Source: Agrypnia vestita (lineage: Eukaryota; Arthropoda; Insecta; Trichoptera; Phryganeidae). Taken from it: a DNA stretch of 64,000 nt. The stretch is from contig JADDOH010024930.1 of NCBI GenBank assembly GCA_016648135.1, positions 1 through 64,000 on the forward strand, given 5' to 3'. The notes below the pieces were generated by a model. The model did not search any database and was not told where the DNA came from. It saw only the letters and a program-made list of their open reading frames with translations. Both the position numbers and the translations under genes were made by a program. Shown one piece after another: positions 11,056 to 21,563 of the stretch (position 1 is its first letter; each line of letters opens with the position of its first letter).

Positions 11056-11499
11056 TAGAGATGGATAAATGAAAAAAAATCGATATATATCGAATCGATA
11101 TTTTAAAAAGTATCGAAAATAATCGATATAAATTGAGAAAAATATATCGATATATCGATATCTTTTTTCAAAAATGTAAGAGGAATAAGTTTTTGGCGAC
11201 AAAAAAAAGGCACCGGAAAAAATGAAAAAATATATCTTTTATCAGAGAAAAAATATCGATGACCAAACAAAATAAAAAAAAAGGTAACCAAAGAAAGGTC
11301 ACCAAAAAACGTGACCAAAGAAAATAAAAGATAACCAAAAAAGGTCGCCAAGAAAATATCGATCGCAAAAAAAGGTCGCCGGATAAAAATCGATGAACAA
11401 AAAAAAGGTCGCTAAGAAAAAAATATCGATATTTAATATATCGCGACAAAATATATCGACGATAAATATTGATATATCGATATTTTTTACCCATCCCTA
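11056..11499. mobile_element. hAT-type miniature element rich in TATCGATA (copy 1)
   Basis: The 444-bp element has inverted ends TAGAGATGGATAA / ACCCATCCCTA and is flanked by a perfect 8-bp target duplication AAAGACAT (11048-11055 and 11500-11507), diagnostic of hAT superfamily insertion. The subterminal parts are built from overlapping ATCGATAT units; the middle has degenerate repeats of GGTCACC/GGTCGCC separated by A-runs. It encodes nothing; the 154- and 82-codon frames across it are artefacts of the repeats. Confidence 0.9.
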
Positions 11500-11514
11500 A
11501 AAGACATGGCCGGC

Positions 11515-12245
11515 CGCACTTTGGATACGAATTATTACGTATGTACACAGAATAAAGAAGATACGTATGTATTCGTATTACTAATTTCATACGTATTGGA
11601 GCGCGCACACTGATTGCGTCTTGCGTTGTCACGATCAGTTACTTTGCGCATTTCTCCAATGATGTTTGTGCCAAATGAATAATATTTATCTTATGGAAAA
11701 CTCTATTATGGCAGACTTTAAATAATGACAAATTTCATGACTATCTACCTAATAAATTTACAAATGCTGGGGAGAATCGAAGTGCAACGAGAGCTCATAA
11801 CATCGGATAAATATTTAAAAGCTTTTTGTTCGAAGTATGTACATAATTATACCTCACCTTCATTAAAACAAAATATTTAACTTACAGGTATTTTTTAGTT
11901 CTTTAGAGATTCTCCGCCATGATCTGCGCTGATGGTCACGTAGTTGAATCACTTTGGTCCCACAAACATTTGTAGTCGTGTGTCAAATTGACAAAATTTT
12001 CAATAACTATCGTACGAAATCGCAAAAATTTCCGAACAAATCCGGATCGTGTCGGACGTCGCATCTATACGTGCGTAAACGCACTACTAAATCGGGTACA
12101 GTATGCGAGGTTCAATACTACTTCGAAGGTCAGGAATGTACTTGCGTATTCCTACGTATACGTACTATACAATTTCGTACGAAAACGCATCCACTGTGTG
12201 GCTAGCGATAGAAAGTAGCCCTGCTGAAGCAACACCACCTCTGAA
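11515..12245. other. Stretch between hAT miniatures, no gene recognised
   Basis: Contains several short CGTAC-rich palindromic patches (12000-12190), perhaps remains of another inverted-repeat element. Two overlapping ATG frames at 11954-12218 look spurious. Confidence 0.3.
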
Positions 12246-12250
12246 GCCGG

Positions 12251-12279
12251 TGTGTGTGTGTGTGTGTGTGTGTGTGTTG
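12251..12279 (+). repeat. (TG)n microsatellite
   Basis: About 27 bases of TG dinucleotides. It was the insertion target of the hAT miniature that follows. Confidence 0.9.
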
Positions 12280-12661
12280 TAGGGATGGGTAAAAAATATC
12301 GATATATTTTTTTCAAAAATATCAATATTTATCGTCCATACTTTTTTCGAGTATCAAATAAGTATGTTTTTCGATATTTTTTTAGGGAATGTTTTTCTTT
12401 TTCGACGGTGACTTTTTTTTTGGTCACCGATATTTTTTTTTGATATATCGATATTTTTTTCCCGATATATTGATAAATTTTTCCGGGACTTTTTTTTTTG
12501 GTAACCAAAAACATTTTTCCCTTACTTTTGTTACATTTGTGGAAAAAATAATATCGAAAAATATCGATACATTTTTCTCGACATATATCGATTATTTTCG
12601 ATACTTTTTTAAAATATCGATTCGATATATATCGATATTTTTTTTAATTTACCCATCCCTA
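12280..12661. mobile_element. hAT-type miniature element rich in TATCGATA (copy 2)
   Basis: 382 bp, ends TAGGGATGGGTAA / TTACCCATCCCTA, with a perfect 8-bp duplication GTGTGTTG on both sides (12272-12279, 12662-12669). The interior is the same mixture of ATCGATAT units and GGTCACC/GGTAACC blocks as copies 1 and 3. Confidence 0.9.
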
Positions 12662-13059
12662 GTGTGTTGTTTGGTGTTGTTCTAATCTTTTTCTTAAAAA
12701 ACAAAAACAAAAATTCTATGTAGCAAAGGGCAAAATTTCAAATCCGTCCAAAAATTTAATATTATTGAAAGTGGACTGAAGTGTTCATTCGTTCCATTTC
12801 ACTAAAAATCACACTTCACCACGATAGACGTTTTAAAGTTGGAAATTCGATTAAAAACATGTGAAGTGTTAAGTCGAGTACAATTAAGTACTTACTTTTT
12901 AGTTTGAAGTTCGATTATCGGGTACCGGAAGACCGAAAATAGTATCGGGGGCTGGAGAGGGGTAACAAAGTAACCCCAGTCAAATTTACGTTGAAATTAA
13001 GTATAATGGTTTGAAAATTTTCTATAATATTTTTAATTAAATTTCTTATACAATACGAA

Positions 13060-13180
13060 CAAAATTCTACTAAATTTGTCGCAATTTTATAATAAACCGT
13101 AATATTTTGACATCTCATAACTCACGGGCATCCGACTGACAGAAGCTTTGCAAGCAGAATGAAGTAATCGCATCGTATAG
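13060..13180 (-). repeat. Dispersed repeat, inverse copy at 49981-50090
   Basis: Reverse complement matches 49981-50090 over about 110 bases (AATATTTTGACATCTCATAA, CCGACTGACAGAAGC, GCAGAATGAAGTAA), with modest divergence. Origin unknown. Confidence 0.6.
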
Positions 13181-13239
13181 AATATTGCCGATTGTCTATG
13201 GAAAAATATTTTTTCTACTTTTAACTTTCTTACTAGGTA

Positions 13240-13446
13240 CACATTATCATTTTGGGTACGATACGGGCGGTGAGCGGCAGAACTTCAGAGCGTTAATGCA
13301 CCAGAGTAGTAAGAGACGCATTGTCGGCAGAGTAGTGATCTTAGTTATATCGTGGCCGGCACCCATCACTACTCTGGCTTATCGTGGCTCTGATGCTCTG
13401 CCGCCCACCGTTTACCGTATCGTATCCGAGGCATAATGATGGTGTT
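13240..13446. repeat. GC-rich foldback element
   Basis: TACGATACGGGCGGTGAGCG on the left is mirrored by the right-hand CCGCCCACCGTTTACCGTAT; inner blocks (CTTCAGAGC/GCTCTGATG, ACCAGAGTAGT/ACTACTCTGG) also pair. GC content is far above the flanks. No coding sequence. Confidence 0.65.
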
Positions 13447-13754
13447 GTATTCTTTGGGATATTAATAGTTTTAAAAATAATATTTTTGGGGTTTAGTTGT
13501 GCCCAGTTCCGGAAAGACAGGGTTAAAAAAGTCTGAAGTGATTTTTGATTTTCTTCATTCCTTTTGAATGATTTTCATGATCGAATGATGAGTAATCGAT
13601 ACACGAGATATTGGTAATATATAGAGATGCGCGATTACGAGACATTTCCATAATCTTTTGCTTCATCAACTTCAAAAAAATAAAATCTGATGAGGGGATG
13701 GGATTTCAAAAGTTATCTACTACAAGAAGTACTACCTGAAAAGTGTACTACTAG

Positions 13755-13945
13755 AGTAATATTTTCAAAACCATGGGGGGGGGGGGTTTGTTTCAGTTTC
13801 TGACCAATTCTTCATTCGGTTTACAAATTTTGAAAACCATGCATTCTGTCTGTCCTAAAATTTTTCTATTCCATGGGGGAGAGGGGTTGTTTCGGTTTCC
13901 AACAATTTCTTCATTTATCTACATCGACTTCGCAAAACTTTCATC
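13755..13945 (+). repeat. Dispersed inverted repeat, right copy
   Basis: Partner of 10065-10200. It contains two tandem half-units, each with a G-run after CCATGG and TTCTTCATT, and a poly-G run at 13775-13787. Confidence 0.65.
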
Positions 13946-14301
13946 ACTAATCTGACAGTGGGGTAGGATTTCAAAAATTTGTCTTGATTACTACTATTTA
14001 ATATTGGTAGTTGTTGAATTAGTACTCGTTACTAGTTATTCGTTATTCGATGATGACAATATCTCGAGTTATTCGAATGATTTCAATAATCGAATTCGCC
14101 CAGGCCACATTCGCCAATTCACACAGGCGCCAACAATAGAGGCGCCGGATGAAATGCCAGCGCCAACTATTGAAATTATTTTTGTTACACAATAACATAT
14201 TCTTTATAGTTTCTCAATTTAATAATCATAAAAAATGAACAGATTTGTGCCAGTCTCTTAAAAATAAAACAACTATTGATTGTATTTAGTAAAAACTTTT
14301 A

Positions 14302-16715
14302 GACGTTGAAAAGCATCGCTGGTACGATGCAATTAAAATAATAATATATGTGATCCAATTTCTAAGTACACAAAATATGGCTTTTCATGGCCAAAGCCAA
14401 AAATTATACGACCGTAAAAATGGTAATTTTCTAAAATATATTGGAATGCTAGGAAAATTCGATCCTTCAATGATTGAACATATACGGCACGTAACGTATT
14501 ATTCAGATTTCAAGAATATGCTGACTTATCTTGGAGATAAAATCCAAAACGAAATAATTTATTTACTCAGTAACCGAATTCAAAATTTTATTTTGAATTT
14601 ATGTCGAATCATTACATATTTTTCAATAATACTGGATTGTACTTCAGACGTTTCACACGTAGAGTAAATTAGTATCATTATAAAATTTGCCAATTTTAAT
14701 ACAGAAACTAGAAAGTTGAAAATAAGAGAGAATTTTTTAGCGTTTTGTTCAATTATCGATACAACTGGCGCTGGCTGAACGTAATTTATAATAGCAGAAA
14801 TAGACAAATTTATTTGAACATAAAAAAATTAAGGGACAGGGCTATGATAATGCATCAAATATGCATGGTAAGAATAATGGTCTTCAAAAAAGATTGCTGG
14901 ATCAAAATCCCCGCGCTTTCTATGTACCGTGCGCTAGCCATAGTTTAAATTTAATAGTAAACGACGCTGCCAACCTCAATTATTACACGACTGGATTTTT
15001 TTAGTATTTTGCAAGAATTATATAAATATTTTTCGTCGTCTACCAAAATATGGGATTTAATAAAAAAATATATCATAAAAAATCTAACCTTAAAACCATT
15101 GTCCGAAACAAGATAGCCAAGCAGAGTAGATGCTATAAAACCGCTGTTTAAAAATTTACCAGAAATTTATGATGCCTTATATGAGATATCAAATGGTACG
15201 TCATTCGATCAGAAGGAAAAATATGACGCTAAATGTCTATCAGAAAAAATATTAACCTTTTCATTTTATTTGTTCACTAAATGTATGGCATCTTACTAGA
15301 TGCCATACATTTTACTTTAATTTTTATATTATTTTATTTTATATTATTATATTAATTTACATAAATTTACTTTTGTCAATACTTTGACAAAAGTAAATTT
15401 TGTGAGCAAAATTTTATAATCCATCGACATGAATATGCAAGTAGCTTTAGATGCTTTAACTGAATTAAAGAAGTTTTGATAGAAATCAAAACCGGCGAAA
15501 ATTTTGAGAAAAATGATACCATGAAAATTGCCGAAAAATTAAATATCGAGGCTGAATTTAAAATTCCAGATCCAGATACCTAAGACGTCGGAAAACTCCA
15601 TAGAATTTTGATCATGAACACGAAGATCAGACTATTAATATTCCAAAAACCTCTATTATAATTAATGTATTTTTACTCCCTTTATATTAACTCGTGGCGT
15701 CTGCTTGCTTGCTTGCCAGCTTGCCGTCAACAAAAACTTTGGATCGATTTTTGACCCTTTTCCCGTGATCCAATCGAGCTGAAACTTTGCAAGTAGACTC
15801 GTGACGACGATCAAGAAGATCTATCAAATTTTCGTTAAAAAAATGAATAATTATAGTATAATTTCGGATTTTTAGAAATTTTATTGTTTTTTTCAAATTG
15901 GAATCATTAGAAAAGTTTGATTACGACGGCCCGATATCGTCGCGGAATATTTTCTAAACTTGAATTACTCCGTCGGTATGCATAATAGGTACTTCACTAC
16001 GAATGTCGAAAATCTAAATTGACTGACAAATGTTTTTAGAATTTAAACTTCAAAGCATGAAGTGTCTTATCAAAGCTCAAAAAATATGAAATTTTAGAAA
16101 TATATTAAATTACTGTAAGTTTAGTGTCATGTTATATGTTTTAATTCGTATTTATGTTGTTATATTTTACAAAGAAATGGAGTATAATAAAAACTTGGTT
16201 TTTATGGGTTACTTTTTTAATATGTTGGATCAAGCTTTATCCTCCGTAGACGAACGATTTAATTTGTTGAATAATCACAACGACGTGTTTAATTTTTTAT
16301 TTCAACTGAGAGATGACAATATCAAAGTCTATTAAGAACTAGCTGCAATCGTTTGCAGGAAAAACTTTCAGCGAATGATTCATTGGATATTAACGCCGAT
16401 GACTTATGTGAAGAAATTATGTAAAGTCAGTCTTTTTTCAAAAAAAATAATAATGATGTGGTGAAAATTCTCAAATTTATATATTTGAACAATTTTTCAC
16501 CATAGCATTAGGAATTTTGCTGACTATGCCAGTTACAGTAGCAAGCGCAGAAAGGTAAACTAATAAAACAATTTCCTGCTCTCAACAATGAGCCAGGAAA
16601 GATAAGCAAATTTAGCAACAATCTGTGGAGGAGGCCATATTAGACCATATAGGTATACACGAAACTATTAAGGATTTCGCAAACAGAAAAGCGAGAAGAG
16701 TGGAAATAATATAAT
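14302..16715 (+). pseudogene. Dead hAT transposase of the ZMYM1-like type
   Basis: In order, frames give IQFLSTQNMAFHG, GNFLKYIGMLGKFDPSMIEH, NEIIYLLS, YFSIILDCTSDVSHVE, then LFKNLPEIYDALYEISNG, MNMQVALDALTELK, later MLDQALSSVDERFNLLNNH, and finally LLTMPVTVASAER with KARRV at the end. These are the ordered landmarks of the zinc-finger MYM-type-1-like hAT transposases: N-terminal QNLAFRG block, SI..D.T.D.SH catalytic block, and the C-terminal dimerisation domain. More than ten stops or frameshifts and large deletions show it is inactive. The section from about 15687 is embedded in a separate inverted-repeat pair. Two perfect snap-back hairpins (15279-15312, 15363-15400) lie inside it. Confidence 0.8.
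15687..16215. repeat. Left arm of a 1.6-kb inverted-repeat structure
   Basis: Starts TTAACTCGTGGCGTCTG and matches the reverse complement of 16976-17274, whose outer end is CAGACGCCACGAGTTAA. The match includes GATCCAATCGAGCTGAAAC and GATCAAGAAGATCTATCAA; the left arm has an extra segment of roughly 290 bases. Both outer ends abut TTAA, compatible with a piggyBac-type target but not proof. Confidence 0.65.
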
Positions 16716-16975
16716 TATGTTTATATTCTTCCACATTTTCGACTCTTGTTGCTTTTTTTGATAAATATAGCACACGCAATAGTTAAATCAGTATTATTAG
16801 AAAAAAGTCAGCTATTTTGTTAATATCTATACAATTAATATCTCAAATAAAGTATGTAAAAATATAATTCACCTTTTATTTTTCGCAGTAATTGCCAAGC
16901 GGAAGCAAACTGTTTTTACCTATTAGGAAAAAATGAAAGCTATATAAAACTGGAGAACTTCAGGCAAATTTTAAA

Positions 16976-17274
16976 AAATAAAAAAAGTAACCCATAAAAA
17001 AACATGTTTTTTCAATACTCCCTTTCTCATTTTCGGGTTTCGTGTCTACCATATGCGTCGGAATCTCCATACAACTTGTATGAAAAAAAAATTTAAAATT
17101 TGAAAAATCCAAAATTATACTATAATTATTATTATTTTTTAACGAAAACTTGATAGATCTTCTTGATCGTCGCCACGGGTCTACTTGCAAAGTTTCAGCT
17201 CGATTGGATCACGGGAAAGGGGTCAAATATCGATCCAAAGTTTTTTCGTCAAGCAAACAGACGCCACGAGTTAA
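16976..17274. repeat. Right arm of the 1.6-kb inverted-repeat structure
   Basis: Reverse complement of the left arm at 15687-16215; the arms enclose the C-terminal section of the dead hAT transposase. Outer end ...GACGCCACGAGTTAA. Confidence 0.65.
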
Positions 17275-17372
17275 AAGAAAGGAAGTAAAAAAAATATTCG
17301 ACGACAAAAAAAAAGAGACGCTTCATAGGTTTCGCACGCAGGCGCTGCCGCGAGTCGTAGCACATTTCATTC

Positions 17373-17830
17373 TAGGGATGGGTAAAAGAAAAAAAATATC
17401 GATATATATCGAATCGATATTTTTAAAAAGTATCGAAAATAATCGATATATTTCGAGAAAAATATATCGATATATCGATAATTTTCGATATTCTTTTTTT
17501 ATTTTTTCAAAAATGTAACAATTGTAAGGGAAAAACGCTTTTGATGACCGAAAAAAAGGTCGCTGGAAAAAATGAATCGAATATGTTGTCGAAAAAAAAT
17601 ATCGATATATCGAAACAAAATATGTCGATATTTTTCGATATGTAAAAAAGGTCACCCGCAATTTGGTGACTAAAAAAAAGAAACGCTTTTGGTGACCAAA
17701 AAAAAAGATCACTGGAAAAATATATCGTATAGAAACAAACATGTCGACAAAAAATGTCGAAAAAGATACTAATTTGATACTCAAAAAAAATATCGATATT
17801 TGATATATCGATATTTTTTACGCATCCCTA
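17373..17830. mobile_element. hAT-type miniature element rich in TATCGATA (copy 3)
   Basis: 458 bp, ends TAGGGATGGGTAAAAG / TTACGCATCCCTA, with a perfect 8-bp duplication TTTCATTC (17365-17372, 17831-17838). Same internal organisation as the copies at 11056 and 12280, in the same orientation as copy 1. It lies about 110 bases upstream of the likely first exon of the UPF0390 gene. Confidence 0.9.
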
Positions 17831-17939
17831 TTTCATTCGAGTTCACGTGGTAGGTTGTTTTGACAGCTGCTGATTTTTTTTTGTTTTTGAGAATAATATT
17901 TTACAAATCGGTGAAATATATATTTTTAGGGAAAGCGCT

Positions 17940-17999
17940 TTTCATTCTCGTTCTACTACGTCTCATTGCTTTATTAGTCTGCAGTAAGATTTATTGCCT
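17940..17999 (+). other. Probable 5' UTR exon of the UPF0390 gene
   Basis: A pyrimidine-rich start region (CTTTTCATTCTCGTTCTACT) is followed by an exon-like stretch ending at a good donor, CCT|GTAAGTAT, with GT at 18000-18001. The next good acceptor is TTTTTCTTACTCATAG at 18980, eight bases before the UPF0390 ATG. The transcription start is not determined. Confidence 0.4.
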
Positions 18000-18337
18000 G
18001 TAAGTATCGAATATGTTGTAATGCGTTTCATCGTATAATTTTTTTGTTTACGCAACTTTACAAGATCGGCCCTCCTCGATTGTATTCTTGGATGGAATAT
18101 CAGTATATTGTCAGTTTTTATATTTTTTGATCTCGTGAGAATGAAGATTGTGTCCTTTTGTTGTCCCTTGTAGTGTCATCAGTAATACGGAGTCTGACAA
18201 CGAATTTTCATTCATTGTCACAGACATCTTTGTCCATGTCATTTTCAACTACCATGATCAATCTGAGAGGAGAATTTAAAGGAATGGCCTCAAACTCATT
18301 TTCAATTATCGCAGTCATATATTTAACATAAATGGAA

Positions 18338-18680
18338 TAATCCAAGATGATGGTCCCGTTGTTCATACAATGAAAATAAGTATTTCACCATATAATTTAA
18401 CGTCCTGTTAATTTAATCTAACTAAAATAATCGTAATCTAAATTAAACAAACCAAACCTAATAACCTAACTTAACCAAACCTAATAACCTAACCTAACCT
18501 CATATATTGCCTGAGATGTCAAAATATGCAGTGCATTTTTCGGAAATTTAAAGTGTAATATCTTATTTAATACTTACTATTTAAACGTAAATTATCTTTC
18601 ATTTTGTTATTTGTACATTCAATAATATAGTGAAATACTCATTTTCGTTGTATATGCAATGGGACCATTATCTTGGATTT
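18338..18680. repeat. Foldback element with TCCAAGATGATGGTCCCGTT ends
   Basis: The left end TCCAAGATGATGGTCCCGTT continues into GAAAATAAGTATTTCACCAT; the right end carries the same blocks inverted (GTGAAATACTCATTTTC ... GGGACCATTATCTTGGA). A one-sided related copy is at 38320-38392. It lies within the proposed UPF0390 intron and contains AACCTAACC tracts in its centre. Confidence 0.75.
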
Positions 18681-18988
18681 AGCCTCTAGCCCTATTATTT
18701 AAGTGCAATTCTACGAATTACTCAAATACAGTTTCACTTGTGATTTACATTTAATAAATTTGTCAACTTAATCAACTATCCCAGTTTCGAATGTCCATCC
18801 GTAACTTTTTGTAATTACAACAACAGCTAATGAGGCGCGGGCAGCCAAGTGTGACACATCAATCGGCGCTCGGCTCAGGCTACATGCAAGGGTCACGCCG
18901 CCAAACTACATGGTCTTAAAATTTATATTAATTTAATTATATATAGTATAAAATTAATACATGATTTTTCTTACTCATAGGTTTTAAA

Positions 18989-19268
18989 ATGCCTCAAGGA
19001 AAAATGAAAGTTAAAAGCAAATTACCTGACAATGTCAAAATAAAAAAAAAATAAAGGCGGTGCTATATCGAAACGTAGTAATGCACCAATCCAACCCAAG
19101 AAAGCAAAATTTGAAGAGTCGCACAAGTTGAAGAAAATCATTTCTAAAACTGTAAATAAGAAAATGGAAGAAGAGATCAGATCGAGAGCATTAGACAGAA
19201 AAACTACTTTGTCAAAAGCCCAAGAAGCGATGATAGCTCACAACGCAGCTAAAACAGCCGCCTCTTAA
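18989..19268 (+). CDS. UPF0390 family protein (C19orf53-like), frame broken at an A10 run
   Basis: From ATG 18989 the frame reads MPQGKMKVKSKLPDNVKIKK and hits a stop directly after a run of ten A (19042-19051). One base fewer in that run keeps the frame open to TAA at 19266-19268, giving about 92 residues, the family length. The continuation contains SKRSNAPIQPKKAKFEESHK, then LKKIISKTVNKKMEEEIRSR, and a C-terminus ending AQEAMIAHNAAKTAAS. These match the UPF0390 / Leydig-cell-tumour 10-kDa homologue family: very basic, Lys-rich, M-x-QGK start, K+AP..PKK, LKK.I...+NK..E. The family is conserved and poorly characterised. The preceding acceptor and upstream donor argue for a genuine spliced gene rather than a retrocopy. 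The single homopolymer error suggests either an assembly mistake or very recent inactivation. Confidence 0.82.
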
Positions 19269-19673
19269 AATCTATTTACTTCGTTATTTCTCTAATATAA
19301 AATGTTTTGAAACACACCGTTTTATTTATTTTTGTTCCATCATTCGTAAAAAAATTTTGGGCTGAACTGGATATTACCAACAGCATCGATGGGAAAATTT
19401 TTTTTTTGTAACACGTAAAGTCTAGTGTTCTGATTTCAAAAATGATATTTATATGCGACGCAAAAGATTATTAAAAAAATTATCACAGTTAAAAGTTTCA
19501 TAACAGTTAAAAGTTTTCGTTCACACAAATCGTTACAAATCTGATAGTTGCATGTTTTGTCTATGACATGAATGACGCCTTGCCGTAGACAGCAGATAAA
19601 TATTGATTGAATTGTTGACTTAATCTATGGATTCACCTTGTGTGGTGAAGTAAGTACTAAAAGGCAAGAAAAT

Positions 19674-20381
19674 ATTATGCTGCATTACACACACGGTTTT
19701 AATTGAACAAGTAATTATATTAAACAAGTTTTTCACGAAATATTCAATAAATACTTTATTCAGTCAACTACAAAATAAGTCATAAGTACCATCTCCCCGG
19801 GAATTTGGCTCGTTACATGTTTATAAAAAGGTGTAAAGAGTTGTACGTGGATCGAGCCGATGAATTCCTACGATTAGCCGCCAATATGTATAACCCCCTT
19901 TCTTAGGTTAGGTTACGTTTGGTTGTTTAATTTTATTAAAAACTTAATTTTAGGTTACATTTCGTTGTTTAATTTTATTAAAAACTTAAATTTAGGTTAG
20001 GATAGGTTTAGTTTGGTTAGGTTAGGTTAGGTTAGGTTTGGTTTGGTTTGGTTAGTTAGGTTAGGTTAGGTTAGGTTAGCTTCAATATTTAAAATGAGGA
20101 GCAATAATTGATTTCCAAATTATTGCCAATCAATCATTGCTTCTCAATAATCCTCCTCGATGGGATCTCCACCTTGTCGAGGTGAGGTGGCTTGAGTATT
20201 CCAAGGATTATGTGATCTTGACTGGGCTATAGTGCAAATATCAGAAGCCAGATAGGTCACAGATGAGGAATCAGACTAAGAGAGATCCACTTTTAGAAAT
20301 GCTTTAATTACTATCAAGTATCAATAAAGTATTTATTAAATATTTCCGTATATTAAAACCGTGTGTGTAATGCAGCATAAT
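19674..20381. repeat. 708-bp foldback element enclosing TTAGG-type arrays
   Basis: Left end ATTATGCTGCATTACACACA and right end TGTGTGTAATGCAGCATAAT are perfect inverse copies. The arms continue through ACGGTTTTAAT and GAAATATTCAATAAATACTTTA with small differences. The interior includes (TTAGG)n/(TTTGG)n tracts, a hairpin near 20100-20150 and a segment (20158-20300) resembling LINE leader sequence. No intact ORF. Confidence 0.75.
19903..20080 (+). repeat. (TTAGG)n/(TTTGG)n interstitial telomere-like tract
   Basis: Repeated TTAGG and TTTGG pentamers with interruptions, the insect telomere motif. Shorter tracts in the opposite orientation (CCTAA) are at 18470-18500 and 20384-20460. Interspersed single blocks rather than a long pure array argue against a true chromosome end. 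Confidence 0.8.
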
Positions 20382-20383
20382 AA

Positions 20384-20460
20384 CTAACCAAACCAAACCT
20401 AACCTAACCTAACCAAACCTAACCTAACCTAACTAACCAAACCAAACCAAACCTAACCTA
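20384..20460 (-). repeat. (CCTAA)n/(CCAAA)n telomere-like tract
   Basis: Opposite-orientation TTAGG/TTTGG pentamers directly abutting the right end of the 19674-20381 foldback element. Confidence 0.8.
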
Positions 20461-20817
20461 CGGAACACGGAACGGTTTCATGTTGACTTCTTGATGCAAG
20501 TACAGCCCGAGGTGGAGTCCAGGAGAGAGGCGACTAACTCTCCAGCCCTGATGTACCAGTTTAATATTTTTGATTCCAGAACTGGGATCTAGAAATGTTG
20601 GGTCTCCAGCCTATAGCGGCAACGAGGGAGCAGGCAGTGGAGCGCTCTACAGTGATGTGGATATATTCTATCCTGACATCAAGCAGGAGTGCTCGGAGTA
20701 CTCCAGGAGAGCCGACCAGTACCCTGGTGAGCAGGAGTTAATTCCCTTGGATTTTCAATCCGTGTAGTAAATACTGCACTTGGTTTGACCGTTACAGCAT
20801 GATGTATACTTATAAAG

Positions 20818-20850
20818 CTATACTAGCTGTTCGCATGCGGCGTTACTTGG
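20818..20850 (+). repeat. Short motif of a widespread insect repeat
   Basis: TACTAGCTGTTCGCATGCGG resembles the CTAGCTG..GCCCGCGGCTTCGC motif of repeats common in insects; a similar motif is at 63838-63875. Family not assigned. Confidence 0.35.
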
Positions 20851-21004
20851 TTTAAGGATTTAGTTTAAAATGAGTTTGTGGGGACACACAAAGTTTACAT
20901 TGTTTTGCTGTTTCTAATAAAAAAAATCAATTTAATCTAGGGTGGCGTGGGGGGAGCGTCCAGGAGGGTATTATGGCCATGTATTCCGCCGGGACCTAAA
21001 GAAT

Positions 21005-21285
21005 AAGAATGCAAAATTTGGGTCAGACCGGCAAACGGTGTAGATTTGTACAGAAAACATATCAGAGGAAGGGGTGGTTTAAAGAGACAGGGGGAATCGT
21101 CGCCTTTTTACCCGCCGGATCCTGATGAACAAGTATGCAAAATTTGGGTCAGTTCCGTCAAACGGTGTAGATTTGTATGTACATTATATCGGGGGAGGGA
21201 GAAATGTTGCCTACGTTACTCGCCGGGTTCTAAAAAAAAATTATGCAAAATTAGGGTCAGATCGGTCAAACGGTGTAGATTTGTA
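21005..21285 (+). repeat. Three imperfect tandem units of about 105-125 bp
   Basis: The block TGCAAAATTTGGGTCAG...CAAACGGTGTAGATTTGTA occurs at about 21009, 21135 and 21242, each followed by a G-rich GGGGGA-type stretch. It lies in the intron of zinc-finger gene A. Confidence 0.75.
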
Positions 21286-21563
21286 TAAAGAACAGACAGT
21301 CATTGACTTTTATTGGTATAAAAGATGGAATATGTCAAGTCATCTCATATATTTTCTACTACGAAATCGTAATACCAAATTCTCATGTTCGCTCACCATT
21401 GCCCTCGCTTCAGAATACTGAATTTGAGGACATTTAAAGTCAAAACTTCACAACTTTTAGGAAAAACTTGTTGACTTTTATTTGAAAATTATTTGATTTT
21501 TATAGAAAAACATAATTCTGTAACTATCATCTCAACAATAAGCAACTTAACATCTGCACTCAA

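Noticed and set aside
11103..12685. Several ATG frames of 60-154 codons on both strands
   Set aside because: They run through the ATCGATAT/GGTCACC repeats of the hAT miniatures and translate to low-complexity F/Y/I/R strings; no gene.
9840..13371. TAGTGATGGGTG at 9840 and CACCCATCACTA ending at 13371 as ends of a 3.5-kb hAT element
   Set aside because: The flanking 8-mers (ATCCGCAA and CTCTGGCT) do not match, and the right motif lies inside another foldback element.
19903..20460. TTAGG arrays as a true telomere or chromosome end
   Set aside because: Short, interrupted, in both orientations and flanked by ordinary sequence and genes.
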